Assembly: GCF_947179165.1 (NCBI RefSeq)
Contig: NC_077238.1
Location: forward strand, 70,353,257 to 70,417,256
Origin: Solanum dulcamara
Lineage: Eukaryota > Streptophyta > Magnoliopsida > Solanales > Solanaceae
DNA length: 64,000 bases
Direction of reading: 5' to 3'
Shown here in pieces: positions 1-12,673 of the stretch. The notes beneath the pieces were generated by a model. That model was given only the letters and a program-made list of their open reading frames with translations. It had not been told where the DNA came from and searched no databases. Positions within the stretch are counted from its first letter, which is position 1; the number at the start of each line of letters is the position of its first letter. The position numbers were made by a program, and so were the translations under genes.

Positions 1-2224
1 TATCCTCTAAACCAAAACTTTAAGTGAAATCCTCCCCTTGGTTCTTTAACAATCGAAAGTAACTAAATTTATGACCCAAACCATACACAATTCCTTCCAA
101 ATATTCAATATTTGATTCAATCGATCATTTCTTACCTTACCAATTTATACATTGACTAACATACGACCACGACCATAGATTCATAATAAATAAATTGAAT
201 TTTGAATTCCAATCACGTAACCTAATTACCTTATCAACATTAGCTCATACCTTGAAGATATTTATGAATTTACGTATCTTAGATTATCATTGATCGCCTC
301 TCCATCGACCTTATTGTATCCTTTGTTAAAAAATCAATCATACCAGTTACCAAACTCAAAACCACAAAAGAAATTACCACCACACTCGAGCCAAACGTCT
401 GTAATCTTCTCTCCTAAAATCTTATCCAATATTTTTTAACCTAGATGAATGACATGTAACAATATGACCATAACCAGAAAAATAGATGGAACCACGTATC
501 TCTGAATTCAATTCTCCACTTTTTCTAAAGATTCATCTTTGAACCTTGAAATAAGAGTAAATATCCTTTTTCTCACCTCCTTCTAAAGCTATACTACATC
601 CCACTAATTCTTTCCATTTAGGATTCTAGCTCTTTTCAATTCCATTCGAGTGTGTCTCAAATATCTTACAACACTTTGTACAACTACACTACTCATGAAA
701 TAGTAGCAAAATACAACTTTAGATGCCAGCAAGTCGTTATTAACATACTGAATCCATTAAACAAAAAAATCATATGATATTGTTGCATCTTGATCAAAAT
801 CCATCACAAACTCTTATTACCATTATGTTTAGTTGCCATTGCCATTATCTCAAAGTCAATCTTTTCATTGATATGACACCTTAAACCCAATTATACCAAC
901 CAAATCCAAAGGATTCCCATTTTATATGCACTTTCTTACTAAAATCTTCAATTGCCTTCACACAAGTATACTTGCCGGGACTTTCTTTACCCATAAGCTT
1001 GTTATTTTGATATTGATCCATTTCCTAAGAGTTGACAATGAAATCACAAATCATCATTTAGAATCCTTGGGATACACTTTATGATCTAAACACATTAATC
1101 ATACCAACGATCCACCACTAAAATCTTTCTTGTAAACAATGCTTAAGAGAAGCGTCTGTAGTAACAATCTAGTTGGTTTCTTAAATGTGAATGCAACATC
1201 GAATCTCATTATACGAGCATGTGATATAATTGATAACTCCTTAAGTAGTTACTATTCACACCTTACAATCGACATGTCCATTTTTATATACTGTTGGTAC
1301 CACACCATGAAAGTCCGGTAGATCCACAACTAGAACATATCATACCCACCAGAAAGATTGTACCCAAATAGTCTACACTTTCTAACCGTTATGGAATAGT
1401 CATACATTACCAAAGCATTTCAGTCTCCAGCTGAAAGCGATATCCACCCTTTCATAGGCCAGGTCAATAGCAGAGCAAGACATCTCATAACTAACATAGT
1501 AAACACAAATACTGTGGTATTAGACGTATTATGACCCTCTTTGATATAAACTCAATCTATGAAATCATAGTAGAAATTCTGACCTCAATTAACGCAATAC
1601 ATTCTCATCATTCTCTAAGTTACCCATACATGTTATGACAACTTTACTAATGGTAATTTCCAAGGTTACAATGTTCATTATCTAGCCGTTCCTTTAATCA
1701 TTCCATTTTCAATAGTCTAACCACCAGATATCGTATATATGACACAAGTACTGTTTCCGTTTCTACATAACTAATTTGAAAAAAGATAACATGTTCATGA
1801 AGTCCCTTAAAATATTTTTCAACCTTATCATTCAAATATACTAAAAGTACATCATTGAACCACAACCTTACTCACTCTTTTCAAATTGCGGCGTATTATA
1901 AGTCTGACCACATATCATTTTCATAAGTCTATCACTTCTGCCTCAAAATCATATCTAATTCTGAAATCACGTGATAGCATCTCAACTACATGCATGCAAA
2001 ACAAAGAACGAGTCACCACTATAAGTGAGAGAAAGAACCAAAGCGATAAAAATTAAATCAGATCAAGAACGCAAGATAGAGAATCAAAAAGTGAAGATCT
2101 TTCCTAATAGTCTTCATCGCCTCCCGAAGATAAGTACAGATGTCTCCACACCGATTCTGGAGACTCTACTTATACTTGGCGTGTACACCCGTGAGACCTA
2201 TGAACCTGAAATCTAGTACCATTT
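1..2224 (-). mobile_element. Degenerate internal region of a minus-strand LTR retrotransposon
   Basis: This sequence lies inside the minus-strand LTR that begins at 2225, so it should be the leader and start of the coding region of that element, read leftward. The part next to the LTR (about 2000-2216, reverse complement) looks like the gypsy leader seen widely in Solanaceae elements. Further left I find no gag or pol motif and no open frame longer than about 60 codons. The assignment rests on position and leader resemblance; the rest is unassigned AT-rich DNA. Confidence 0.45.
2208..2221 (-). other. Degenerate primer binding site
   Basis: On the minus strand, three bases inside the LTR end, the sequence reads TGGTACTAGATTTC. 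It keeps the first five bases of the initiator-Met-tRNA complement TGGTATCAGAGC and then diverges. Its position fixes the orientation of the element. Confidence 0.45.
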
Positions 2225-4441
2225 TGTCACGACCCAAATCTGAGAGTGATGGCACTCATCTCAACCCATCGAGACAAGTCATCCTAATACTCAATGAAAA
2301 ATAAATATAGTAGAAAATGAAATGAATTGAACTTCAACTTAATTAAAAACACGTAAAATAAACTCAAAATCCCCCAAGATTGGTTGTCACATCTAGAAGC
2401 CACTAATACATTATCGAAGTACGAAAAGAAATAAAAATGTCTTTATCTCTAGAGTAGGGCTAAAACATAATAAAAGCATAAGAGGTGTTCACTAGATAAA
2501 TGTAACAACTACCTCAACACTCGAAATGATATCCTTGGATATGGTAGGAAACAATAGAAGATCAAGCAGGTCCGGGCTCATAACCTACACAAGTGTAGAA
2601 GCAAGGGGTGAGTACTAAACAACATGGTACTCAGCAAGTTGACAACTAAAATTAAGCAAAGCTAATTAGATACAAGTTCTCCTTTCCTCCCAACTGAACC
2701 TCCTCAACTACAACTTACATAAAAACCAACCCAACTCTATATTTCTATATAGTAATAATACACAGTTCACGAATACTCAACAATAATATCAGCAATTGAA
2801 TCATATAAAGTCAAATTCAGCAAACACAGAGCAATGAGAGGTGAACACAATTCACAATTATCATAAAGGTGCAATGCAATGCAATGAAATGATGCATGTC
2901 TGTCCTATCGGTACACATCCGCTGAATCACAGTCTAAAACCCATAAGAGACATTTTTATCCGTGTAACCTTCCATAGAGTGTGTGGCCCGACCCCTTTGT
3001 TTCATAATACCTGCCACGAAGTAGTGGCCCGACCTCTTTGTTTCATATCATTTTTTAGTCTCAGCATAGTATATCAAAATCAATGCAATCAATTCATGTT
3101 CATATAATTCACAGTAATAGCATGATATCAATAATAATTTTCATATCTCATATCAATATAGTCATTTCACATATCCAAAATAAGTCAATCATCTCATCAC
3201 ATCGATCGCACCAATACACGTCATTAGATTGCCATGTAATACCCCTCATCTCCATTTTTAAAGTCAATCATATAGTGAATAATCCAGTTCAATTTTTATT
3301 GCTCCCCAACGCACATAAAAAGGAAATACTAGCATCTATAAGCTTAAATTGAGATTTAAGAGTTCACTTGCCTAAAAAGAATCAATCAATTACTCTGGGA
3401 TTTAAGCCTTCCCCTTTCGTTGGGCTTCCAACTCAATACAATCTAATCAAATAAATAATCACAATAGGATTCCGAAACTAACAACACCCATATTACTATA
3501 TGTCTAGTCTAGACCAAAAACTCACTCAAATTTATAATTGAATTTCCTAATGTTGATGCCAAATAACATGTCAACTCTCATATTTTCCAAATTTTAATCT
3601 TAGGGTTAAGTTTCAATTTCTCCAATATCATAAATTTAATGGAATTCATATAAGATAATACACCTAGCATTTAATTATAAAGGGAAGCCAGGTGCTCTAA
3701 AGCTCCCACTATGCGCAGGGTCTGGTGAACCTAACATTTAATTATCTATCTCAATATATCAAAACATTAATCATAATGTGATAATAAAATCCACAATTAA
3801 AGCTAAATACACCATCTGCAACACTAACCATGAAAGGAATGAATGAACCACCCCACAGTGCATTGATTTTCCATTCACCACCATTACATCACTTCCCAAT
3901 AATTATCCCATTATTACCTTATAACATTGCAATTATTACTTAATAATCATCCATTTAAAATTGTCTCCAAATGTTTTTTTAAACGCTCCGCGTACAACTT
4001 TAACATTAATAGAAGGACAATAACTTCTAAAACCATATTGATAATCATAATAGGATACCATATATTCTATATATATATATATAGTTAGATATATATTTAA
4101 AAAATGTAATAGTGGATGCATATTTTTGTTTGTTTACCTATAAAAGTACGATGCTTTTTTTTAATAGTCCATCCATTAGGGTTCTGCGTCTCTTTTCTTT
4201 TCTTAAATATTTAAGTATTAAAAGTGACAAGCCCCACTACTTATTTTAATAAATAAAGTGCTATTTGGTACTAAATAAATTAACAATTTAGCTCATCAAT
4301 TAAATTAATAACCTAGAATCACCCATCAACTAATTAACTGTAGTTACCGAAAAATCCAAAATTTTATATTTTATTTTACGGAAAGGGCCTTTTACGAAAA
4401 AGGGAGGACTCGTTCTCAAAATGACCTAACGGGTCATTACA
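2225..4441 (-). mobile_element. LTR of minus-strand gypsy-like element
   Basis: On the plus strand the block starts TGTCACGACCC and ends GGGTCATTACA. Read on the minus strand it begins TGTAATGACCC and ends GGGTCGTGACA, a normal TG...CA terminus pair about 2.2 kb apart, with the PBS remnant just inside. It was inserted into an older LTR, because the sequence right of 4441 matches 29398 onward. No coding capacity is seen. The left partner LTR is outside the window, so a target-site duplication cannot be tested. Confidence 0.7.
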
Positions 4442-4501
4442 GAGTACCAAACGAATAGTATTCAGTAGTCATAGGTTGACTGAGCTTCATAAATAATAAA
4501 T

Positions 4502-4532
<31 letters not shown>

Positions 4533-4729
4533 TAAGGTAAGTACAACACAAGTGACTACACAAGAGCTATAATAAGAAAGAAGAAGTAGTAAGAGTGAAG
4601 AAGTAAGATACAAGGAGAAAGGATGCTGAGTCAAAGAACATACCCGAAGACCCAAGTCCAACAACCTATTCACAATAAGGAAGTACTATTGTAGTCAACT
4701 AAACAAGGACATATCTCCAACAATCAACA
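4442..4729 (-). repeat. Fragment of an old minus-strand LTR (same family as 29066-32222)
   Basis: About 250 bases match 29398-29630 and 36020-36183, including the run around AGTACAACACAAGTGACTAC and the purine-rich stretch AAGGAGAAAGGATG. It is cut on the left by the LTR ending at 4441 and on the right by the LTR starting at 4730. Apparent open frames here recur in the other copies and are not genes. Confidence 0.6.
4507..4532. repeat. (AT)n microsatellite
   Basis: An uninterrupted run of about 13 AT dinucleotides inside the LTR fragment. The copy at 29469-29480 has a much shorter run, so the repeat has expanded here or contracted there. Confidence 0.9.
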
Positions 4730-5715
4730 TGTCACACCCCGAGAGGGTACCCTAGGCATGGCCGACACTTGAAGACTTTTGTTGGCCCTAAGAGAACCAC
4801 TTGTTCTGATCACTCATTCAATCATTCAACAGATAACGCAACTTAAGGGTAGAAAGGTCCTAAGTGGGCAACTCAAAACATCATCATCAATGGATATAAA
4901 GTAGTATTAACATACTCAAACTCATTATATAACTCAATGTCATAAACTCAATAATAAAAGTATGTTTTAAAAATAGACTCTTAAAGTAACACTCTTCCAC
5001 AACTCTGACTATGTCTATGAAGCCTCTATAAACTACAAGGATGGTGCCAAGACAAGGCCACTGGTACCTCAAAGAAAATACTCATATATGATCCCTCTAA
5101 AAGCAAAGAGGTCTCACCACTATCAGGAAAGAATAGATATTCAATGGAGCACTTGTTGATGATCTTTAGTACCTGTATCTATATCCTAAAATGATGTAGG
5201 CCGAATGTCATCAGTACAAGGAATGTACGAGTTTGTAAAATAGATGAAGCAAACACGCTTCAACACACTCAACATCAAGTATATCAACTCAAAAGACTAA
5301 ATTCAAAGGTAACTCAAATCAACTCAAAATGATATGTAAGTTTAAATTCACAATGCTTTAAAAGTGTACTCAATGACAACTCAACAAAATCAAACCATTC
5401 AACTTTTAGGGAGTTTCTGTAACCGACAACTATCATTTATGAGCTAGTGATGATACAACGCTTTGCACAGCCATTGCCGCAATCGACCAATACTTTTCCA
5501 GGGTTGGAAATGATCAACCTCATTTGATCTACTATCAATCAAAGTCCATAGTTTTGGGACTTAAGAGGCATAACTTCTATCCTACGCAAGCTATGTAGTT
5601 TATGGGGTTCAAGTTGCTATTTACTCTTACCAAAATCGTTGCTCAATACTACTCCTTAAGACTCAATAGGCTCATATACAAAATCAAATCATTATATTCA
5701 AATCAACTCAGTTAG
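4730..5715 (-). mobile_element. Truncated minus-strand gypsy LTR
   Basis: It begins TGTCACACCCCGAGAGGG, the reverse of the usual LTR end, and follows the same course as the LTR at 5716-7468 (GAGGGTACC near the edge, an ATGATGTAGGCC block, then a TGGGACTTAAGA block). It breaks off at 5715 where a second LTR of the same family begins. It may be a host LTR interrupted by the neighbour or the remnant of a tandem LTR arrangement. Confidence 0.65.
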
Positions 5716-7468
5716 TGTCATGCTCCAAGAGGGTACCATAGGTGTGTTAGTCACTAGAAGACCACTGCTGGCCCCAAGAGAACCTCTTGGTCCATTCACT
5801 CATCCAAACTCTTAGCAGAAGATGTAATATAACTCGAAAGACAGATAACTCAAGTGGGCACTCAACACCTCATTAGTAATGGAATGATAAACTTAAAATA
5901 CTCAAACATAATGTAACCCAACTTCATAAACTCAATAGTAAAATTAAGGTTTTAAAAATAGACTCTGAAAGAAATCCAACTTGACTCTAACACAGTCTAT
6001 GAAGCCTCTATCTCAACCTAGAAAGTTGCCAAGATAACTCCAAGGCTACCTTAAATGACTATCCAAGAATAACTAATGAAAGAACATATATGAAGCCCTC
6101 TGGATGTAAGGAGGTCTCACTAATAGCTTAATGGGGACTTACTTTTTAACGATGCACCTATTTAGGACCTCTATCACCTGTATCTGCATCATAAAATGAT
6201 GTAGGCCAAATGGCTTCAGTACTTGAAGTGTATGAGTATGTAAAATGGCTGGAAGGAACATAATCAACCATACTCAAGCTCATGAAAATCAAGTCAAAGG
6301 AATTACTCTGAAATGACTAAACTCAATAAAGCATGAAGTAAAGTAAAACAATGTTTTAAATAATAGGCAATATAAGACATAAGTCAATATACGAAAGTTT
6401 GATAGTTTACTCTTTGGGAGGTTCTCTAACCGACAACCATTACTTATGATCTAGTGATGATACAATTCTTAAGAACTGTCGTTCCCTATCCATCTAATAC
6501 TTTTCCATAGTAAAGAATGCTCAACTCAGTGGATCCAAAACTAGTTAAAGTCCATTATTTTGGGACTTAAGATGCATGACCTCTATCCTAGCTTCTTTCT
6601 CTTCTCCAATCATTATTCTCAAATAAACTAAGTGTTAATGAGGGATTAAGCATATAGGATAATGTTAAGGGACTCAAAATAGTCCCAAAACATCAACATT
6701 TTGACTGGGAAAGGGTGGGAAAAGACAAAACTAACCTTCACAAAATCCAACTTTGGTCGTCTATGGGTCATTCTTACGAGTTGTCATTTCTTCTACAAGT
6801 CGTAAGGCACATTCGTAGGAACTTTATGCACATTCCAGTAGCTACTGGGATGTGAAACTGAATTCTTTATGAGTCGTAATCAAGACTCATAGAAAGGACT
6901 TTAAAGACTTGAAATTTTTCTAACTGTTCTGAGGTTCCACGACTCTTTTCTATGAGTCGTAAGAATTTCTATGAGTCATAATCAAGACTCGTAGAAAAGA
7001 CACTAAAGACTGAAATTTTTATAAGTATTCATAGGTTCTACGAGTTGTACAAAACTCCATGAGTCATAGAGTAGAGTAGTAACTTTTGATGATCTGACAA
7101 CCTCTAGTAAAATGGTCATAACTTTTTACTCCGAACTCAAAATAAGGCAAACTTGGTAGCGTTGGAAATAGGACTCAAAAAATTTAATTTGATGGGTAAT
7201 AAGACACCAAATTCTTTATATTATAGGATATATGATCGTTTGATGTTGGCCCAAGTAAAATCTTATAGCGAAACTCAATCGGTAAGAAAGATTTTAACTC
7301 AACTTTGTGCTAGAGGATTATTGTGACCCTAATTCACTTTAAAAACACTTCAAACACTAAAGAATCAGTCATAAAAATTATATTACAATTAGAATTTATT
7401 GGATTCAGGCCTATACACATACAAAGAATGGTTTGGGTTTTAGAATAGAAATTTTTAGGGGTGTTACA
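5716..7468 (-). mobile_element. 3' LTR of minus-strand gypsy element
   Basis: Its plus-strand ends are TGTCATGCTCC and GGGGTGTTACA, so on the minus strand it runs TGTAACACCCC to ATGACA. A reversed polypurine tract and the chromovirus integrase C-terminus follow immediately to the right, which identifies this as the 3' LTR. A run of short repeats with TATGAGTCGT-like cores lies at about 6770-7060. The matching 5' LTR is not found in the window. Confidence 0.75.
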
Positions 7469-7471
7469 ATA

Positions 7472-7484
7472 TCTCCCCCTTGGG
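7472..7484 (-). other. Polypurine tract
   Basis: On the minus strand this reads CCAAGGGGGAGA, the same tract found before the 3' LTRs at 53467 and 62775. It primes plus-strand DNA synthesis in LTR elements. Confidence 0.7.
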
Positions 7485-7486
7485 AT

Positions 7487-8342
7487 CATTCATCCTCAAA
7501 TGATTACCAATGTAAGGATTTACCCAAGGAACGAATACAACACAAGAACTCAAAAGATTCTAACTCAAGAATAACTCACTTAATTGATCAATTTAGGAAG
7601 GAACTAATTTAAAGATATGAGTAGGAATAGTACCTTCAACCTCGAAACTAGGAGGAAAATATAGGTGCGGGTACTTAGATTTCATATCCTCCTCGGCTTC
7701 CTATGTAGCTTCATCAATGAATTGATTTCTCTATAAAAATTTATCTGAAGCGACCTCTTTGGTCCTCAATTTACGAACTTATCAATCAAGAATTTGGATG
7801 GAAATCTCCTCATAGGATAAACTATCTTTCACTCCAACGTTTTCTGTAGGAATAATGAGTGAATGATCTCCCAAGCATTTCTTAAGCATAGAAATATAGA
7901 ACACCAGATGAAGAACATCTAAGTTTGGTTGAAGCTCTAAGTTATAGGCGACGTTGCCAACTCTTCTTATAATTTTATAAGGAACAATGTATCAGGGACT
8001 CAATTTTCCTTTCCTCCCAAATATCATAACTTAGACACCAAGTCTCTCCTCTTAACATCAGTGTTGGATTTCGGATGACTTTGCACAATATTTAACATTT
8101 CTTAGATATTTTTCACTTATTTTATAGGTTGATGTACCTGGCCCAATCATCTTAGCTTCACCAACCTTGAACCAACCAATTGGTGATCCACACCTCCACC
8201 GGTAAAGAGCCTCATATGGAGCCATTTGAATGCTTCAATAAAAGCTATTATTGTAAGCAAACTTAATAAGTGGCAAATGGTCATCCCAACTACCTTTGAA
8301 GTCGATAACAAAAGCTCCCAACATATCCTCAAGGGTCTAAAT
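7487..8342 (-). pseudogene. Gypsy integrase C-terminus remnant
   Basis: Translated on the minus strand, broken frames give recognisable pieces of the chromovirus integrase. The part near 8150-8330 matches the block with DFKG, WDDHLPL, FAYNN, SIQMAPYEALY and SPIGWF, and the part near 7850-8030 matches the block ending in SMLKKCLG. A chromodomain-like tail follows leftward to about 7760. The frame is interrupted by stops and indels. The upstream integrase core continues at 12674 beyond the inserted solo LTR. Confidence 0.75.
8338..8342. other. Target-site duplication, left copy
   Basis: TAAAT here and TGAAT at 12674-12678 flank the 4.3-kb solo LTR. They differ by one base, as expected for an old 5-bp duplication. 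Joining the flanks restores the interrupted integrase reading (GQAE...QTLED region). Confidence 0.55.
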
Positions 8343-8676
8343 TATTACACCCCATACTCTTGAGCTTGGAATGTCTCTTAAGCTTCTTAGAAGGTATGAA
8401 GTGAGTAGGATAATCTACTACACTATCACACAACTTTAAGGAAAGAAGAATGTGATACCCCATGAGAGGGAAGGTTGGAAATAGGGCTAGGAGAGTCTGA
8501 AAGGAGTTGGAGGCCAAGTAACGAGTCATAGGACTCGATTTACCTATGTAAGCTACTAACTTAGAAGTTTGGCATATTTAAGACACTTGAGTACATACCA
8601 AGCTTACGTAGTAAGGATTACACGGGTTCTTAAAATAAGAAGAGATTATGAACCCACAGAGAAGAGGAGAAGATGA

Positions 8677-8960
8677 CACATGGCAGCAAGAGGAGGTGCC
8701 ACATGGCAGCATACGAAGGTGCCACATGGAAGCAGGTGACCCACCTTCTTGGGGTCAAGTAGGTGACCCACCTACTTGAGGGTGGTCCCCACCAAGGACA
8801 CGTGGCAGCCCTTAATTGGCTGCATGGATGTGGTGGCCCAATGGGGGCTGGACACGTGTCATCCTTAGGGGATGACACATGTCACCCTTAGGGGATGACA
8901 CATGTCACCCTTAGGGGATGACACATGTCACCTCTTGGGGAAATATAGATATACATGTAT
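8677..8960 (+). promoter_or_regulatory. LTR promoter-like region with G-box/ABRE motifs and a 23-bp tandem repeat
   Basis: GACACGTGGC (8797-8806) and the palindrome GACACGTGTC (8851-8860) are G-box/ABRE-type cores. Three CACATGG motifs precede them near 8677, 8700 and 8722. They are followed by about three and a half copies of a unit containing GGGGATGACACATGTCACC (to about 8940), and then by an AT-rich ATATAGATATACATGTA stretch that could act as a TATA region. G-box elements are known binding sites for plant bZIP and bHLH factors. Activity here is inference. Confidence 0.5.
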
Positions 8961-10184
8961 GATGACTCTTAAGTCATTTCTTATCCAATTTGATCTGAAA
9001 TATGGAGAGAACAAAGGAAAAAAAACGTAGAGAAGAAAAGGAGGCAACCATGGTTTAGAGGAAACTAAGGTAAGTTTCTAAGTTTTTCTCCGTGAATTAC
9101 TTACCTATGGTGTTCCTTAATCACGTGGAGATGTATATATTTATCTTAGGATGCCTAAATAACCATGTATTCAGACCTATACTTGGAAAAGATAGAAGAA
9201 AGTTGAAGGAAAACCTAGAAAGCCAAAGAAGGAGGGCTACGGGTTTGGGGCTGCCAAGGTAAGCCTCCGAGTTTCGTTCTGTGAATTAATTATTTAAGGT
9301 GTACCAAGGTTATATAATGGTGTTTTATAACATAAAATTCCATTTTGGGTCATCAAGGAAGTGATACAAACAGTCCGCGCAATTTCAGCACGTTTGGAGA
9401 AGTTCCGAGTCGCAATTTGGCGGTTTTGGCCAATTTCGGGTAAGGCAAGGTTTATTATTTCAATTTGGACTTTATGGTGTTGTTATGGAGTGTGTTACAC
9501 TCCCTATAGGTGGATGTAAATGTGAAAATATCATAGAAATGCTTGACGTTGAAGACAAACTAAATTGGAGTCGCTATAGTTAAATTATAGTCGAAGCAAG
9601 GTGTTGTGCTTGTGGTGTGCTTCTTCAGGTGTGTGGGGGTGTGTTTCAGGGTATAAAATTATTATAAAATAGGTGTGGGTTCTTCTTGTTTCATCCATAC
9701 GACCCCTCATTTCGTATAATTAAAGGTTTTGCGAAATAAAGACTAGAAACCCTATTTTGGTATCGTAATTTTCAGCAAGTTGTTTGGAGCTTATGTTGTG
9801 TAATGTTGCCATGTTTTATTTGTATATGAGATGCAGGTTATTGTTTTTGGTTGGTTGTAGTAATTAGGGATGTAATTGTAAATTCGGATAGGGCATGTTA
9901 TAGGGGAGGTGCTGCCAAATTTCCGGTAACGCTTTAACTAATTAAAAAACTAGTCGAGGAGATGAACAAGGAAATAGATTCCATGAATACTAAGATGCAA
10001 CTTAAGATGCTGGAAATTCAAGAGTGGTTGATATTCATATTACTTCCGTGTTGAATAGGTTCAAAGGACGACGAGGCGAACGTGAAAAAGATTAACTCGT
10101 ACGAGGTATGTGAAGCTTTCTCTTGGCATGTTTTTGGCATAGGTATGTAAAGCCTATCTTTTATATTCTTTTGACACGTCGAGA

Positions 10185-11300
10185 TGTAAGTAAAAGATGA
10201 TGCGATTTCTAAAGTGATTCCATTCCTAAGTTTCTCATATTTACTTCTGGAGGTTGAACTCCATAGTAGCTAAACTACTTTCGTTGAACCTCCTATACGT
10301 TAAGAAAGTATTGAATGTACAGACTCCTAGTCTTAAAGACTATAGGATGATAAGTGTTTCCGGTTTCATAGGTGGCTAGTATTACTTTAGTACATGCCTA
10401 GGACCCCCGAGATTCTGGTTGATATAGCCCCTAATGGCACTTAGAGGGCACTTGACAGGACTACATTACTACTCGGGTCCTTAAATAATAGCTTAATCTT
10501 CTTGTATGGCGAGTCTCCGATAATGTTTTGAATTGCATGTAGTTACTCAGTTCTATACTCGCGCATACGCTAACACTTCTATGAACTTGAGGGTAAACCT
10601 ACTCATAAATGCTAGCGTAATTCATGACCCTCATTTGCATCTTAATGAAAGCACTCCTACAGTAATTGGACTAGGGCTTCTCAAGCCTTCCATATGTTAG
10701 AAAGGGATGAGTATGTGAAGCTATATTTCCTTTCTTTTGGGCATGTCTTAGTCTTAAGTAGGATGTGTATATGAAATGTGGGGAAAAATCTACTCACAAA
10801 GCTCCGAATATGATTCATGACCCCTATCTACTTCTTGAAGTGGGAGTTCCTATGCTAATTGAGTTAGTGCCTCCCACTGTCTCCTTGATGATGAAAAATA
10901 GAGGGTATGTAAAGCTATCACCTTCCTCTTGGCATATCCTTGATAGAAGTGCAATATATATATATATATATATGCGTATGCAAGTTGGGGATAATCTTAT
11001 GCATGAAACCCCGATCATACTTCCTGATTCTTATCCACTTCTGGATACTAGAACTCCCATAATAGTTGAGTTATTGTCTCTCAAAATCCTGTAGGATGGG
11101 AAGTGATAAGTATGTAAAGCCTATCCCTTCCTTCTTTGTACCAGGCTTAAGGATAGATGACATATGATATGAGATCTAGCGTAATTCTATTCTTCAGCTC
11201 TGAATGTGATTCGTGTCTCCTACTTAATTCCGGGTGTCAAACTCTTAAAGTAGTTGAGCTACCTTCCCTGAACCGTCTATATATAGATTAGTAGTGGGAT
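10185..11300 (+). repeat. Degenerate ~200-bp tandem repeats in the solo LTR
   Basis: A block with ATTCATGACCC, then CTTCTTGAAGTGGGAGTTCC, then TTGAGTTA, then TATGTAAAGC recurs with starts near 10590, 10785, 10988 and 11175. An earlier related copy is near 10195. A longer related segment also recurs (10255-10455 and 11225-11435). Confidence 0.55.
10953..10973. repeat. (AT)n microsatellite
   Basis: A short run of alternating AT within the 200-bp repeat array. It generates spurious open frames of repeated I-Y on both strands. Confidence 0.9.
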
Positions 11301-11500
11301 GTAAAGCTCTTATTCCTAAAGACTCTGGGATGACAGATGTCTCTGATTTCTTAAGTCGGTTGGCATTACCTTAAAATATGTCTATGATTCCTGAGACTTC
11401 ATTTAATGTAGCCCTAATGGTACTTAAAGGGCACTCGAGATAATTAGCATTTTGATCCACGAATGATAGTTCTGTATGATTTTCCTATGTATGGTTTATT

Positions 11501-12010
11501 ATGACACCGAGCCCCATAATGGGCCGGGTACGGTATATGAGGATATGATTATCACACTGAGCCCTATAATGGGATGGATATGGTATATGAGTATATGATT
11601 ATGACACCAAGCCCCATAATTAGCCGAGTATAGTATATGATGATATGATTATAACATCGAGCCCCATAATAGGATGAGTACGCTATATGATGATATGATT
11701 ATGACACCGAGTCCTATAATGGGCAGGGTACGGTATATGATGATATGATTATGATACCGAGTCCCATAGTAGGCCGACGTACGTTATCGTGCACAGTTCA
11801 CTACATCATCCACCGAGTCCCTTAATAAAGGGCTAGGTACGCTATATGAGAATATGATAATGCAATGACATGAACAACTCACCGAGTCCCTCACTAGAGG
11901 GTCAGGTACGTATGTATATGTATATGATGATGTGGTGTGATAAAGAGCTGATGGTGCCGAGCCTATAATGGTCCTACAAAGATGATTCATCGAGCCCTTG
12001 AAAGGACCAT
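11501..12010 (+). repeat. 50-bp tandem repeat array
   Basis: The core GAGCCCCATAAT starts at almost exact 50-bp steps (11511, 11561, 11611, 11661, 11711, 11761 for the GCCCC part). GTACGGTATATGA and GATATGATTATGACACC fill the unit. Copies beyond 11800 are more divergent and irregularly spaced (near 11815, 11885, 11958, 11991). Confidence 0.85.
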
Positions 12011-12673
12011 CTATATTGTATGATATGAGCATACATACTTTTGTAATTCACAAAGTACAGGTATAGTGGTTTTTTTATATGACATATTTACCTCCTGTTT
12101 TCCTGTTTCAGATATGCTTCCAGTTATACCAGGTTATACTTTACATACTCAGTACATATGTCGTACTGACCCTCTTTTCTCGAGGGGATGTATTTCATGC
12201 CCGCAAGTACAAATACAGGTTTTGGGAGTCCGTCAGCTTAGGATTCCGTTCAGCTCAGCTGGAAGAGGCTCCACTATATCAGAGCCCAGTTTTTTCACCG
12301 ACTGCTGATGTATACAATTGTCTTTGTTTATTCAGGGGTAAGGCGGGGGCCCTGTCCCATCTTATATTGTCGTTAACATTTTTAGAGGTCTGTAGACATG
12401 TATATGTGGGTTATGGATGTCAGTTTGGTTTCGTTGGGTCTACATGATCTATGGTATATGTTATTATATTATGGCAACCTTGTCATCTTGCGTGTCCTTT
12501 CATGATATGATACAAATGAAAGAGTCCATAGGTTTATGAAAATATTATCACCCAATAGGGTTCTGTTAAATGGTGTTATGTTATTTACAATTTGACTTGA
12601 CCACAATTGATAGACATGTATGCAGGGGTTTAGTTCAGACCCCAGTCGCGGCTTTCGGGGTTGGGTCATGACA

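Larger units (their letters stand above)
8343..12673 (+). mobile_element. 4.3-kb solo LTR inserted in gypsy integrase
   Basis: The block begins TATTACACCCC (a TG start with one substitution) and ends GGGTCATGACA. It is flanked by a near-perfect 5-bp duplication and splits an integrase-like frame on the opposite strand. There is no internal gag or pol, so it is a single LTR left by LTR-LTR recombination. A promoter-like region lies near 8790-8960, followed by 200-bp and 50-bp tandem arrays, and then the LTR module TACATACTCAGTACAT with a CCCTCTTTTCTCGAGGGG hairpin near 12150-12190. The size suits the very long LTRs of some Solanaceae Del/Tekay elements. Confidence 0.7.

Noticed and set aside
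1139..3352. Several 60-90 codon frames in the first 3.4 kb
   Set aside because: They have no motif or consistent composition and fall in a degenerate element and its LTR.
4437..4673. Minus-strand frame similar to one at 29349-29693
   Set aside because: Both are copies of the same old LTR fragment. The shared peptide reflects repeat identity, and the (AT)n run supplies part of it.
11501..12010. Regular 50-bp repeats that might suggest a CRISPR array
   Set aside because: The whole unit repeats without unique spacers, it lies inside an LTR, and the DNA is from a plant nucleus. It is a minisatellite.
12066..12447. Overlapping open frames of 80 and 122 codons
   Set aside because: They lie in the 3' part of the 4.3-kb LTR, show no family motif, and overlap the LTR module and hairpin.
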